From Pseudoalteromonas sp. XI10 (GTDB taxonomy: Bacteria; Pseudomonadota; Gammaproteobacteria; Enterobacterales; Alteromonadaceae): DNA of 64,000 nt. A program made the translations under genes and the position numbers. This document shows positions 55,335 through 64,000 of this stretch, one piece after another. The stretch is taken from NCBI RefSeq assembly GCF_001469895.1, contig NZ_LOPY01000021.1, forward strand, positions 150,609-214,608. Reading direction: 5' to 3'. The notes under the pieces were generated by a model, which saw nothing but the letters and a program-made list of their open reading frames with translations, did no database searches and was not told the DNA's origin. Each line of letters starts with the position of its first letter. Positions within the stretch are counted from its first letter, which is position 1.

Positions 55335-55445
55335 TATCATTTAATTCTTTTTTCATTATTCAGTGAAACCAATGAACTTTCATCAGCAGATGCGGCTGTG
55401 AAAACAGCGTTATTGAACCTTGTATTAGGAGGTTCATATGAATAA
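55332..55445 (+). CDS. Unreported 37-residue small gene overlapping viperin
   Basis: This ORF uses the start codon of leader copy 2, with TTAGGAG seven bases upstream. The peptide MYHLILFSLFSETNELSSAD then AAVKTALLNLVLGGSYE has a short hydrophobic N-terminus and amphipathic C-terminus. The last eight bases overlap the viperin start, and the viperin ribosome-binding site AGGAGG lies inside it, so translational coupling is likely. The first residues (MxxxIxF) weakly echo the kinase start, so a decayed kinase copy is the main alternative. Confidence 0.55.
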   Translation: MYHLILFSLFSETNELSSADAAVKTALLNLVLGGSYE

Positions 55446-56400
55446 GACGATTGATGAGTTGGTAATTAATTATCACGTTACAGAAGTATGTAATTATTCA
55501 TGCAAATTTTGCTATGCAAAGTGGGACCGCCCCAACGAATTACATGCAAATGAAAATAGCGCAGAGTTAATGCTTGAAAAGTTAGCCAGTTACTTTTTTG
55601 ATGTTAATAGCAATCAAGTAAAAGCGGTTTTCCCTTATAAAACAGTGCGTATTAACTTTGCAGGTGGGGAGCCTTTAATACTCAAAAAGCGATTTGCACA
55701 ATTGATTATGAAGGCAAAGTCACTTGGTTTTAATTTATCTTTAATTACTAATGGCCATTACCTAACAAACTCTTTCATAAACAATTATGGCGCTATGTTT
55801 TCAATGATCGGGATAAGTTTTGACAGCCAATATATGACTACACGTGAAGATATTGGTCGAATAGATCGCAAAGATAAGTCTTTTGGTACTCACGATTTAA
55901 TTAAAGCTGTTAAACAGCTTCGTAAAGTTAACCCATCCATCACAATAAAAATAAACACCGTTGTTAATAGCCTTAATTACCAAGAGTCATTCGAGCAGCT
56001 AATAGCAGAAATAAAACCTGAAAAATGGAAAGTTTTCCAAGTACTACCTGTATTAAATGACAACTTATTAATTTCTGATGAGCAGTTTACTGTTTTTGTA
56101 AACCGTCACGCTTCATTAAAAGAAGTCATGGTGGCAGAAGATAATGAAGCGATGACGACTTCTTATTTGATGATTAACCCTCAAGGGCGTTTTTATCAAA
56201 ATAGTTCAACTCAAAATGGATATATTTATGGTGATTTAATTTTAGATGTAGGGGTAGAGAAAGCATTAGAGGTTTGCCAGATAAACTGGGAGACGTTTGC
56301 TAGCCGATATAAAAAGGATAATACAATTAGCCTCATTAGTAATAGTGAGTATCAGCTCAAGAATAAACAAAACAAAATTGCATTAAATCAGGGAGTATAA
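55438..56400 (+). CDS. Prokaryotic viperin (pVip), antiviral radical SAM enzyme
   Basis: The 320-residue protein has the viperin-type cluster motif C18-x3-C22-x2-C25 in NYHVTEVCNYSCKFCYAKW, then NFAGGEPL, ISFDS, KINTVVNSLN, EKWKVFQVLPV, MTTSYLMINPQGRFYQN and the C-terminal ILDVGVEKALE. These segments follow human viperin in order along the chain. Viperins convert CTP, UTP or GTP to 3'-deoxy-3',4'-didehydro nucleotides that stop viral RNA synthesis. A perfect AGGAGG site lies five bases before the ATG. The gene is two bases before a DUF4145-like/SEC-C gene and shares a leader with the kinase gene. Confidence 0.93.
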   Translation: MNKTIDELVINYHVTEVCNYSCKFCYAKWDRPNELHANENSAELMLEKLASYFFDVNSNQVKAVFPYKTVRINFAGGEPLILKKRFAQLIMKAKSLGFNLSLITNGHYLTNSFINNYGAMFSMIGISFDSQYMTTREDIGRIDRKDKSFGTHDLIKAVKQLRKVNPSITIKINTVVNSLNYQESFEQLIAEIKPEKWKVFQVLPVLNDNLLISDEQFTVFVNRHASLKEVMVAEDNEAMTTSYLMINPQGRFYQNSSTQNGYIYGDLILDVGVEKALEVCQINWETFASRYKKDNTISLISNSEYQLKNKQNKIALNQGV

Positions 56401-56402
56401 AC

Positions 56403-57710
56403 ATGAGCTTCATAAATACAGATGAACAATTCGCAGCATTGTTCAAAGAGTCCATTGCGTCAGATTACAAAAATGCACTATTACTGATGAATGTAAGCCC
56501 TGATGTTAGTTTGTTTAAATTTCGCAGGATACTTGAGACCTTATGCTTACTTTATGCTCAACGCCATAGCTATGAATTTACTAGTAAAAACTTATGGGAG
56601 CAAATAAATGAGCTAAAAGATATCAACGCAATTCACGGAGCTGATAGAGAGCTATTTCATGGTGTTAGAGAGTTAACAAATGATGGAGTACATAATAAGG
56701 AGTTAAGTAAAGAGATATTGGTTAGTAACGCGTTAGTTTCAAGAAGACAAGTTTTAAACTTGCTGGAGAGTGCTTACTTGAGCTTTGGGCTTGGTAAATG
56801 TATACCAAAATACGAGTTAATAAATGTGGGAGGCCAAGAACATAAAGATTTATGGTTTAACTGTTTAATGTCTTGTGACTATAAAGAGTATTTAAGCTTA
56901 GGTGATTTTTACGAAAAAATGGGCGAAGTTTTTGAAAGCGAAGACTTTGATGATAAATCTTTCACTGCGCGAGCACAGAGTATGTATGCTTTTGCAGCTG
57001 AGTCTTATAAAAGTGCTTTTCAACTTTGCTCAAAAAAAACGATAACCGATGTTATTAGCTCTGATGATAAACAAGTCAGTATTACTCAGCAAAGCCATCA
57101 AATTCTATTTAAATATGCTCTTTTATGTCTCAATCATAAAGTAGATAACCTTCAAATTACTGAGATAACAATATTACTAAGCGCATTAGCAAAAAGGGGG
57201 TTTTACGCTGCTTACGCTTATTTGGGGTGGTGTCATTACCTGAGTGAAGACTATAAAAAAGCACATAAATACCTTACCCATAAAAAAGCTGAAGACACAG
57301 TCTTTCTTTTTCAAAAGTTAGGTGTTTTATATTCTTCAGGCAAAGCTTGCCTTGTTAACGGTGATAAAGCTGTTGAGAGTTTTCAAACAGCAGCAATGCG
57401 AGGCTGTAATAAATCAATGTTTGAATTAGGTAAAATCTATTACAAAGGAGAGTTAGTTCCAAAAGATGACAAACTAGCTCAACAATATTTATGCCAAGCA
57501 ATCGCTACTGGAAACTTTGATGCAGCTTTGTACCTTGATGAAAAGTACTTAAAAATAAGAGAGCTATTTTCTGGTTTACTAGATGAAATCAAAGGTACCA
57601 AAGTAAAAATAGGGCCACAAAAATGTTGGACTAAAACTACTAAATTAGGACGAAATGAACTTTGTTCGTGCGGCTCTAATGCAAAGTTTAAAAATTGCTG
57701 TGGAAAATAA
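56403..57710 (+). CDS. DUF4145-like, Sel1-repeat, SEC-C protein coupled to viperin
   Basis: The 435-residue protein begins two bases after viperin. Residues 1-125 are helical and resemble DUF4145 (FRRILETLCLLYAQRHSYEF, FHGVRELTNDGVHNKEL), a domain common in defence-associated proteins. Residues about 250-390 hold Sel1/TPR-type repeats (AAYAYLGWCHYLSEDYKKAH; SMFELGKIYYKGELVPKDDK). The C-terminus is a zinc-binding SEC-C motif, GRNELCSCGSNAKFKNCCGK, with Cys421, 423, 432 and 433. A scaffold or recognition partner of viperin is inferred from coupling. Confidence 0.8.
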   Translation: MSFINTDEQFAALFKESIASDYKNALLLMNVSPDVSLFKFRRILETLCLLYAQRHSYEFTSKNLWEQINELKDINAIHGADRELFHGVRELTNDGVHNKELSKEILVSNALVSRRQVLNLLESAYLSFGLGKCIPKYELINVGGQEHKDLWFNCLMSCDYKEYLSLGDFYEKMGEVFESEDFDDKSFTARAQSMYAFAAESYKSAFQLCSKKTITDVISSDDKQVSITQQSHQILFKYALLCLNHKVDNLQITEITILLSALAKRGFYAAYAYLGWCHYLSEDYKKAHKYLTHKKAEDTVFLFQKLGVLYSSGKACLVNGDKAVESFQTAAMRGCNKSMFELGKIYYKGELVPKDDKLAQQYLCQAIATGNFDAALYLDEKYLKIRELFSGLLDEIKGTKVKIGPQKCWTKTTKLGRNELCSCGSNAKFKNCCGK

Positions 57711-57751
57711 ATAATCGAGGTATGCCTCAAAAGGTTTAGCTTAAATTAAAG

Positions 57752-57775
57752 CGAGAGACAGTGTCTCTCGTTTTT
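57752..57775 (+). terminator. Intrinsic terminator of the viperin operon
   Basis: CGAGAGAC and GTCTCTCG pair around AGT and are followed by T5. It lies 41 bases after the SEC-C protein gene. Confidence 0.85.
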
Positions 57776-57909
57776 AGTTTTACCTTTTACTTTTGCTAAT
57801 TCACCATATTTTATATAGCATCACTAAATAGTATGAAACACTTTAAATCAATGAGTTGTACGTATAGCTTTGTTGGCTAATAGCGTAGTATTTAGGGATG
57901 CGTTAAGTT

Positions 57910-58385
57910 ATGGATAAAAGAAAGCTCAGCGAAACAGATATAATCAGTAAGTTTACTCTGCCAACAGTTAAAACCGCAGGATGGGACGATATTACCCAAA
58001 TACGCCAAGAAGTGAAACTGCGAGACGGTAAAGTCATCGTTCGTGGTATGGCTGCTGCACGTAAAACAGTAAAAAGTGCTGATATTGTTCTTTATCACAA
58101 ACCTTCTATCCCCTTAGCTATAATTGAAGCCAAAGCCAATAAACACGAGATTGGCAAAGGAATGCAGCAAGGTTTAGATTACCCCCACCTATTAGATGTG
58201 CCATTTATCTTTGCGAGTAATGTGACGGCTTCGTATTTCATGATAAAACCAGACTAGGTACGCCTGATGCATATAACCTTGAAACCGAAATATGCTTAGC
58301 TGAGTTCCCATTACCACAAGGGTTTTAGACTTAGTTTTGTGCTTACAAAGGTTATATCGAATCGCAATTACCTGTAACCAGCTAA
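57910..58385 (+). pseudogene. hsdR: Decayed type I restriction subunit HsdR (N-terminal part)
   Basis: An intact frame of 115 codons (57910-58257) matches the start of Hsd[58 protein letters not shown] (nuclease ExK motif), [19 protein letters not shown]. Near 58240 the frame shifts; the continuing homology [28 protein letters not shown] and CAYKGYIESQL runs through two in-frame stops to 58385. The helicase part and hsdM/hsdS are absent here. The N-terminal nuclease-like piece alone might still be expressed, but I regard the gene as dead. Confidence 0.85.
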
Positions 58386-58427
58386 GCTTGGCAAGGTGAA
58401 ACACTTTTATTTATTGAGCCTCTTTAA

Positions 58428-58786
58428 GATTCAGCTGTATTGCTATTGAGTTTTAATGATGATGGTGTTCCATTAGCTCAAGATGACATTGGGGAAGTAG
58501 ATTTAAACGAGTTAACTTTACTATTGACAAGTATTTTCTTGATGAGAGGGTTCTAAACTCGAGAAAAAGAGACACTTGGGAAACCAGTCTGGCGTTATTT
58601 TATAGTTATCAAAGAGCACTTAAAACGGCTAATGAAAATGGCAGTGTGGCCGCAAGAACCAAAGCAGAGGAAGAGCTTAAAAAATTAAAGGAGTTATTAG
58701 CACCTTGTTCAGAATTTTCATCAGTAGCCAAAGAGTCTTTATGCAAGTTGGGAGATATAATGGCAATCAAGATTGCCTGCGCATAA
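58428..58786 (+). pseudogene. Frameshifted fragment of an unidentified gene
   Basis: Two overlapping frames give one continuous protein-like text: FNDDGVPLAQDDIGEVDLNE then LTLLLT in the first, and IDKYFLDERVLNSRKRDTWE followed by TSLALFYSYQRALKTANENG to a stop at 58786 in the second. The switch lies near 58535. No start codon is present. I do not recognise the family; it reads as the C-terminus of a gene lost together with hsdR. Confidence 0.5.
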
Positions 58787-58830
58787 ATGGTGTTTTTCAT
58801 GGATAAATATGTGGTACTAGAGGAATTAAT

Positions 58831-58938
58831 ATGACTATTAAACAAGGAATATGGACGATTTACGCTGAGCTACGATCGCCAGTACAAATTCAGCTGGACA
58901 GTGAGCAACAGCTTGAAATAGTTATTGGAGCTTTATAA
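58831..58938 (+). CDS. Small 35-residue gene ahead of the DUF262 pair
   Basis: ATG 58831 follows AGAGGAATTA, a good ribosome-binding site, and the frame ends two bases before the DUF262 start. The peptide MTIKQGIWTIYAELRSPVQI then QLDSEQQLEIVIGAL is amphipathic and contains a beta-like start. It could be a real small cotranscribed gene or a remnant of the preceding decayed gene; position and spacing favour a translated leader (inference). Confidence 0.4.
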   Translation: MTIKQGIWTIYAELRSPVQIQLDSEQQLEIVIGAL

Positions 58939-58940
58939 TC

Positions 58941-60287
58941 ATGGCAATTGTCTTCAACAAACCACAAACTATTGCGCAGTTGTTAGCGCAACAACTCGCG
59001 ATTCCTGAGTACCAACGGCCTTACAAATGGCAGCCTAAGCACGTTAACCAGTTAATTGATGATATTTTTAATCACCGCACTAAGCCGTGTTATCGCCTTG
59101 GTACTGTGGTATTGCATCAAGATAAAGAATCAGTGAATGAGAATAAAAAAGAGACACTGAACATCGTTGATGGGCAGCAGCGACTGCTTACTTTAACGCT
59201 GCTTTGCACCATTCTTGATGGGGCTGAGAAAGCTATTTCATCCACTTTGCTAGAACATAAGTTTGAATCATCAGTCAGTATCGATAACCTCAAAAATAAT
59301 GCTCAGATCATTTCTGAACGAGTAGCAAGTTTTACGGCCCCGGAAAAGCAGGAATTGCTTAATTTTGTGCTTAACAAGTGCGAGCTTATTCAAGTGACAT
59401 TAGATGATTTGAGTGAAGCGTTTCAGTTTTTTGATTCTCAGAATGCCCGTGGTAAAGCCCTTGCGCCGCACGATTTACTCAAAGCGTATCATCTGCGTGA
59501 AATGATGGACGCCACGACACAAACAGAACGCTTGCACCATGTAAGCCTTTGGGAGCAAGGCGTTAACCCTGATGATGATTCAGCCAATTTGCACACCATC
59601 ATGGGGGAGTTCTTGTTCCGTATGCGTCGATGGATTGACGGTGATTATGGCATTACGTTTAGTCGTCATAACATTGATGTATTCAAGGGGATCAACCTAG
59701 ATAACACCCAGTACGCTTATGTGGATGCAATGCTGGCGCTCGATTACGCGGTTGAAACCTTTAATGGCGATCCTGCGCGAAAATGGGACAAGCAAACCAA
59801 GAGTTATCCATTTCAAGTAGAACAGGTGATGATCAACGGTAAGCGATTTTTTGAGTATATTCAGCATTATATGGCCATTCACACAAGCTTATTTGTTGGC
59901 AACGAGGCAAGACTTGCTTCATTCGTTAAAAATTACACTAGATACAGTGGCAGTCACCGTAAAGGGGATAGCTATGTGCGTAATTTATTTTTGTGTACCG
60001 TGATGTATTACTTCGACAAATTTGGTGATGTGGAGTTAGAAAAAGCGGCGCAGATTTGTTATCGCTGGGCATATTATTTACGCCTTGAGTTGCAACGCAT
60101 CGATATGGAATCAGTTGATAACCACGCTAAAAGCCGTAGTGGGTTATTTAGAGCAATTCGCAAAGCCGTCCACCCTCAACAGGTGTTGAACTTTCAACCA
60201 CCTTTTATCAAAGAGTCTAAGTTTAATAATGCTAAGGACGTGCAGGCATCTATTAAAGCAATGAAATCGGGAAGTATCAATGAGTGA
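58941..60287 (+). CDS. DUF262 protein (ParB/Srx-like fold), partner 1
   Basis: The 448-residue protein has DUF262 hallmarks: [10 protein letters not shown] (residues 21-30), DGQQR (77-81) and [20 protein letters not shown]. The HNH-bearing DUF1524 region found in fused GmrSD-type proteins is missing; the C-terminus is helical and basic. DUF262 proteins hydrolyse nucleotides and form the recognition/NTPase half of type IV restriction systems. It overlaps partner 2 by eight bases, so the two are made together. Confidence 0.85.
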   Translation: MAIVFNKPQTIAQLLAQQLAIPEYQRPYKWQPKHVNQLIDDIFNHRTKPCYRLGTVVLHQDKESVNENKKETLNIVDGQQRLLTLTLLCTILDGAEKAISSTLLEHKFESSVSIDNLKNNAQIISERVASFTAPEKQELLNFVLNKCELIQVTLDDLSEAFQFFDSQNARGKALAPHDLLKAYHLREMMDATTQTERLHHVSLWEQGVNPDDDSANLHTIMGEFLFRMRRWIDGDYGITFSRHNIDVFKGINLDNTQYAYVDAMLALDYAVETFNGDPARKWDKQTKSYPFQVEQVMINGKRFFEYIQHYMAIHTSLFVGNEARLASFVKNYTRYSGSHRKGDSYVRNLFLCTVMYYFDKFGDVELEKAAQICYRWAYYLRLELQRIDMESVDNHAKSRSGLFRAIRKAVHPQQVLNFQPPFIKESKFNNAKDVQASIKAMKSGSINE

Positions 60288-62214
60288 TGTGAACCAAGTA
60301 GAAGAGTTATCCGTTAGGGAGCTTTTCGATAAGAAAACTGAATATATTATCCCTATTTATCAGCGGAATTACGCTTGGGGTGCGCCTGAGATCGAGCAGC
60401 TTATTCAAGATATTAGTGATGCCGCAGGGTTTAATACTCAGCCAGGTGAAACTGTTAGCTTAAAACAAGCAAATTATTACCTAGGTAGCCTTGTTGTCTA
60501 TCAGCGCACAACTCACTCACAGCAATCAAATGTGATATACGAAACCATTGATGGACAGCAAAGGCATACCACGCTCTCTATTTTATTGGCGTATCTAAAA
60601 CATCGAAAAGTATTGGGTGAGAGTGATCTAGCAGGGGTAGACATTAATCTAACTTTTGATAGTCGACCAAAATCTTCTAGAGCGTTAAAAGATATTTATA
60701 TAGGTAAGTCAAGTGGCGAGCCTGAAGAGCCTAACATTCATGCTGCGTTGAACATTATTCAGCGTTACTTCAAAACCAAAGGGCTAGATACAGAGGCTAA
60801 AATTAAACAGTTTTGCGAATACCTGTTAGATAACGTCACTATATTGAGAGTCGTTGTGCCACCGCAAACCGATCTTAATCACTACTTTGAGATCATGAAT
60901 AACCGTGGTGAGCAACTAGAAAAACACGAAGTATTGAAAGCGAAATTCATGGCTACACTGAGCAATGATGATGAAAGAAATTGTTTTTCAACCATCTGGG
61001 ATGCTTGCTCGAATATGTCGCGCTATACCCAGATGGGTTTTCAATCTGATTTGCGTAAAGAAGTATTTGGTGACAATTGGCAAACTATGCCAAAAAGCTT
61101 TGATGCGATTCAAGCAAAGCATACGAGTAAACAGCAAAAACAAGATGCAATGACACTACGCGAAATTATCGACAACAAAACACCCAGTGAAAATACCGAT
61201 GATGAAGAGCGCGAGAAAGAAGAGCGCTTTGGCACGGTTATCGACTTTTCAAATTTCTTACTTCATGTACTCAAGTTGATGCCTGAGATTAAGGGGGTAT
61301 CGCTTGATGATAAAAAATTACTTGATGCGTTTATCAGTAAAGATAATGGCTTGAGAGTTGAGACCAAAACCTTTGTATATGAGTTGCTTAAGTACAGAGT
61401 TCTATTTGATAGCTACATCATCAAGCCAGACCAACATAATGAAAAGCGTAAGTGGAGCCTACAAACTCTAGTAGCTAATTCGAGCGGTACTCGCACAAGC
61501 TCTAGCTATAATACCTCTTTTGGTAAAAACCAAGACTCACTAAATGAAAAGTTGCGCATGATATTAGCAATGTTTCATGTATCAAACCCAGCCTTAGTTT
61601 ATAAGCGCTGGTTAAATGATGCACTAAGTATTTTGAATAGGAATGTTACACATGATGCGGATTTAAGCATTGATGGAGAGGTTTACTTAACTGAGCTTGA
61701 ACGCTTAAGCGATCGCTATTTTGAACAAATCACCGGCGATCAATGTTTAAAGTTTAGTGAAGAGAATCCTGGAATACTTCATCAAGGAACAGGTGTTCAG
61801 AACTTTGTGTTTAACCGCTTGGATTACCTACTTTGGAGAAATTTGTACGATGGAAAGGCTATTTGCGATATCACTAAAGAGACTCTGAAGGAGCACTTTA
61901 CAAGTTTTCAATTTGCGTTTAGAACCTCAGTTGAGCATTACTTCCCACAAACGGATCCATCTGGTGCAAGCAAAATGAAGGATGTTGACCGATTTGGTAA
62001 TCTGTGCCTGATTTCGCCCAGCAGTAACTCAAGGCTTAGTAACTACTCTCCGCAGGATAAGAAGACGTTCTATCAAGAAAACAATCGTGCCGAGAGCCTA
62101 AAGCAAGCGATTATGATGAATTACGATGACTGGGGTCCGGAGGGACTGGGGCGAAAAAATATAGAAAAACACGAATCGGCTATGTTAAAGGTTTTATCCG
62201 TAATAAAAGTATAA
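60280..62214 (+). CDS. DUF262-DUF1524 HNH endonuclease, partner 2
   Basis: The 644-residue protein has a second DUF262 domain ([11 protein letters not shown], residues 24-34; [11 protein letters not shown], 90-100; [17 protein letters not shown]) and a C-terminal DUF1524 His-Me finger-like segment: SVEHYFPQ with Glu552, His553 and Pro556, followed by [17 protein letters not shown] (Asn near 583-588). This combination is that of GmrSD/BrxU-like modification-dependent nucleases. Here DUF262 occurs twice in tandem as separate genes, and the nuclease belongs to the second. Defence against modified phage DNA is likely. Confidence 0.87.
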   Translation: MSDVNQVEELSVRELFDKKTEYIIPIYQRNYAWGAPEIEQLIQDISDAAGFNTQPGETVSLKQANYYLGSLVVYQRTTHSQQSNVIYETIDGQQRHTTLSILLAYLKHRKVLGESDLAGVDINLTFDSRPKSSRALKDIYIGKSSGEPEEPNIHAALNIIQRYFKTKGLDTEAKIKQFCEYLLDNVTILRVVVPPQTDLNHYFEIMNNRGEQLEKHEVLKAKFMATLSNDDERNCFSTIWDACSNMSRYTQMGFQSDLRKEVFGDNWQTMPKSFDAIQAKHTSKQQKQDAMTLREIIDNKTPSENTDDEEREKEERFGTVIDFSNFLLHVLKLMPEIKGVSLDDKKLLDAFISKDNGLRVETKTFVYELLKYRVLFDSYIIKPDQHNEKRKWSLQTLVANSSGTRTSSSYNTSFGKNQDSLNEKLRMILAMFHVSNPALVYKRWLNDALSILNRNVTHDADLSIDGEVYLTELERLSDRYFEQITGDQCLKFSEENPGILHQGTGVQNFVFNRLDYLLWRNLYDGKAICDITKETLKEHFTSFQFAFRTSVEHYFPQTDPSGASKMKDVDRFGNLCLISPSSNSRLSNYSPQDKKTFYQENNRAESLKQAIMMNYDDWGPEGLGRKNIEKHESAMLKVLSVIKV

Positions 62215-62360
62215 GTCATGGTGCTGTATCTATTTTTATTGGAAGTTAACCATAGAGTGGGCTTAGCTGTAATTAACTTAGTTTAAAGCATGATAAAGCA
62301 GTAATTAGTCGATTTGATTTTAAGTTAAACCCAGCTTATTTATAACTAATAAAGAATTTA

Positions 62361-63131
62361 ATGAAAAATATAATGGATTTAAGGATGAGATTTTCAAAAT
62401 TAGCAAAAGAAAGCTTAGGTTGTTATGTATATTGCTTAATAGACCCTATTGATGATGAAATTTTCTATATAGGTAAGGCATCCAAAAATAATAGGGCATT
62501 TGATCACTTAAAAGAAATAGGAAAGGAAACAGCCAAAGCAGGTCGTATTTCAGATATAAGAGCTGCAGGTGAAGAGCCTAGAGTTGAAATTTTAAGATAT
62601 GGCTTAGATGAAAGCACAGCATTTGAGGTGGAAGCAGCGATCATTGATACTATTGGTTTGGAAAATCTGACAAATGAAGTCAGAGGGCACGGCATTAAAA
62701 AAGGGCGTTCTACTATTGAAGAGATAGAAAGGTTATTTTCATCTGAGCCGCTTTACATAGGTGATATTGAAGAAAAATGTATTCTTTTTTATATACATAA
62801 AACTTACTCACCAACTTTAAGTGAAACTGAGCTTTATGACATGACCAGACAATTTTGGCATATGGTCTCTAAAGAAACTAGGAAATCAGGGGAGTATAAA
62901 ACTGCATTAGCTATCGTTGATGGCGTAGTTGTTAGGGTTTACTCAATAGAAGCTTGGTTCCCAGCAGGATCTACTCTTTCATCTAGAAACTTTGGTGGAA
63001 AACCAGATAAATGGGAATTTGTTGGTCAAGGTCTGAATAAACATGAATTATACGGACGCCGTTTAGTTGATTCAAACAATCAGCCAATAATGTCCATGCA
63101 GAAAGGTTATAGTTATTTACCAACTAAATGA
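62361..63131 (+). CDS. GIY-YIG (LEM-3-like) nuclease-domain protein
   Basis: The 256-residue protein starts with a GIY-YIG domain: CYVYCLIDPIDDEIFYIGKA (residues 21-40), Arg45 and His49 (RAFDHLKE), Glu91 (VEAAIIDTIGL) and Asn105. This order is that of LEM-3-like GIY-YIG nucleases. The C-terminal half (FWHMVSKETRKSGEYKTALA, VYSIEAWFPAG) is a second domain I cannot name, possibly a binding module. It ends one base before the WYL-type gene and belongs to its operon. Probably defence or mobile-element associated (inference). Confidence 0.75.
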   Translation: MKNIMDLRMRFSKLAKESLGCYVYCLIDPIDDEIFYIGKASKNNRAFDHLKEIGKETAKAGRISDIRAAGEEPRVEILRYGLDESTAFEVEAAIIDTIGLENLTNEVRGHGIKKGRSTIEEIERLFSSEPLYIGDIEEKCILFYIHKTYSPTLSETELYDMTRQFWHMVSKETRKSGEYKTALAIVDGVVVRVYSIEAWFPAGSTLSSRNFGGKPDKWEFVGQGLNKHELYGRRLVDSNNQPIMSMQKGYSYLPTK

Positions 63132-63132
63132 T

Positions 63133-64000
63133 ATGGTTTCTCAGCGCCATTTAGCAATTCTAGAGCTTGTGCCTTCAAAGCCAAGCTCTATCACTATTAT
63201 CCAACTGAAACAAAAACTTTTTAATAGTGGCTTGAACCTTTCTACACGCATGCTGCAACGTGATCTTCAATCTTTATACGATCAAGGCTGTTTTGGCCTT
63301 GAAAAAGATACGCGAACAAAACCTTATGCATGGTCTATTAGTAAGGGCTGGCGGGGTAGCTCACCGTTACTCAGTATTGAGATTGCTCAGCATTACTTAC
63401 TGCTTGAGCAGCTTATGCCACAGAATATTCCTGTAGATATTAAACAAGCAATTCATTCTAAAGCTGATATTGCATTACAGCGACTAAATGGCATCAAACC
63501 TGAATGGTTAAACCTAAAAAGTAATAGCTCGATTAAGGTGAATCTCGACAGCAAGGTTGTTGAACAAATCGAGCATGCAATAAAACATAATCGTTCAGTT
63601 AGTGCTGAGATTTATCGTGTTTTATATGATCAGGCACACTGGTTAGCTTTTCCTGAACTTAGCTTCTATGGTCTTGAAGAAGCCAACGGAATTCTTATGG
63701 CGCAGTTTATGGTAGGGGCGTTGCATGACAAGTGCTACCGGATGCCAGTTTATCGTATTCGTAATGTGAAAGTATTACAAAAGACACGGCGTGAACCAAA
63801 TTTAGAGCAGTTAAGCTCATTAAGATCTGCAATTAATAAAGGAAAGCGTCAGGACAGTATTAACTTGATTATCAAAGTGCCGTGTCAGTCTTCATTGAAT
63901 CAAGGGTTTGTGCAATTTGGTGAGTTAATAGAGCAGAAAAAGTTAGATGCTCAAACATCACTGCTTACATTCAATGTGAAGGACACAGAGCAATTAACAA
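63133..64000 (+). CDS. WYL-type helix-turn-helix regulator (3' end outside window)
   Basis: The frame opens at ATG 63133 and stays open to the window end (289 codons). Residues 1-75 form a winged helix (MVSQRHLAILELVPSKPSSI, LSTRMLQRDLQSLYDQG), then a helical linker and a WYL-like beta domain (SVSAEIYRVLYDQAHWLAFP, YRIRNVKVLQKT). The linker helices match WYL regulators such as those controlling BREX and CBASS loci, which repress defence genes until a nucleic-acid or nucleotide signal appears. It may control the GIY-YIG gene or genes beyond the window. Confidence 0.8.
   Translation, partial: MVSQRHLAILELVPSKPSSITIIQLKQKLFNSGLNLSTRMLQRDLQSLYDQGCFGLEKDTRTKPYAWSISKGWRGSSPLLSIEIAQHYLLLEQLMPQNIPVDIKQAIHSKADIALQRLNGIKPEWLNLKSNSSIKVNLDSKVVEQIEHAIKHNRSVSAEIYRVLYDQAHWLAFPELSFYGLEEANGILMAQFMVGALHDKCYRMPVYRIRNVKVLQKTRREPNLEQLSSLRSAINKGKRQDSINLIIKVPCQSSLNQGFVQFGELIEQKKLDAQTSLLTFNVKDTEQLT

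Noticed and set aside
1..64000. CRISPR arrays, tRNA or rRNA genes, complete insertion sequences
   Set aside because: No regularly spaced repeat arrays, no cloverleaf with T-arm sequence, no rRNA-like sequence and no intact transposase or integrase found by reading both strands.

Overview
The window looks like the chromosome of a marine gammaproteobacterium of the Pseudoalteromonas/Alteromonadales type. Support comes from the low-GC coding style, the conserved block ndk–rlmN–pilF–rodZ–ispG–hisS–yfgM–bamB–der, the abundance of GGDEF/EAL proteins, and several secreted proteases. The genus assignment is inferred from gene content and protein resemblance; no search was run.

Layout. 1–5.5 kb: c-di-GMP and redox signalling (a Cache-PAS-GGDEF sensor cut by the window edge, a c-type haem sensor-like protein, a thioredoxin-fold lipoprotein-free secreted protein, and a CHASE-GGDEF-EAL protein). 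5.6–8.9 kb: small conserved genes and a divergent oxidoreductase/MarR pair with paired palindromic operators. 8.9–19.4 kb: minus-strand housekeeping block for ribosome assembly, outer-membrane assembly, tRNA charging, isoprenoid synthesis, cell shape, type IV pilus assembly, rRNA/tRNA methylation and nucleotide balance. 19.6–27.1 kb: secreted and lipid-anchored proteins, including a metzincin-like metalloprotease and a subtilase. 27.3–32.1 kb: trhP (yegQ) and a very large MASE3-PAS-GAF-PAS-GGDEF-EAL protein. 32.1–42.7 kb: transporters, AraC/Rrf2/HxlR regulators and a quinone/peroxide detoxification cluster (mdaB, peroxiredoxin, cupin, LtrA, an aldo-keto reductase/MDR fusion). 42.7–51 kb: a fatty-acid desaturase with its reductase, cytochrome b561, a soluble PAS chemoreceptor and an orphan flagellin, separated by long non-coding stretches.

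51–64 kb is an accessory, defence-rich region. It contains three overlapping genes of unknown function, a thymidylate-kinase-like gene, a clear prokaryotic viperin (pVip) coupled to a DUF4145-like/Sel1/SEC-C protein, a decayed type I restriction subunit (hsdR), a pair of overlapping DUF262 proteins (the second with an HNH-like DUF1524 end), a GIY-YIG nuclease-like protein, and the start of a WYL-type regulator. The strongest undescribed signal is here: a 77-base leader with two dyads, a Shine-Dalgarno and a start codon occurs twice, ungapped and 62/77 identical. One copy precedes the kinase; the other precedes an unreported 37-codon gene that overlaps the viperin start. This suggests that kinase and viperin are controlled together, and the upstream three-gene operon may belong to the same module.
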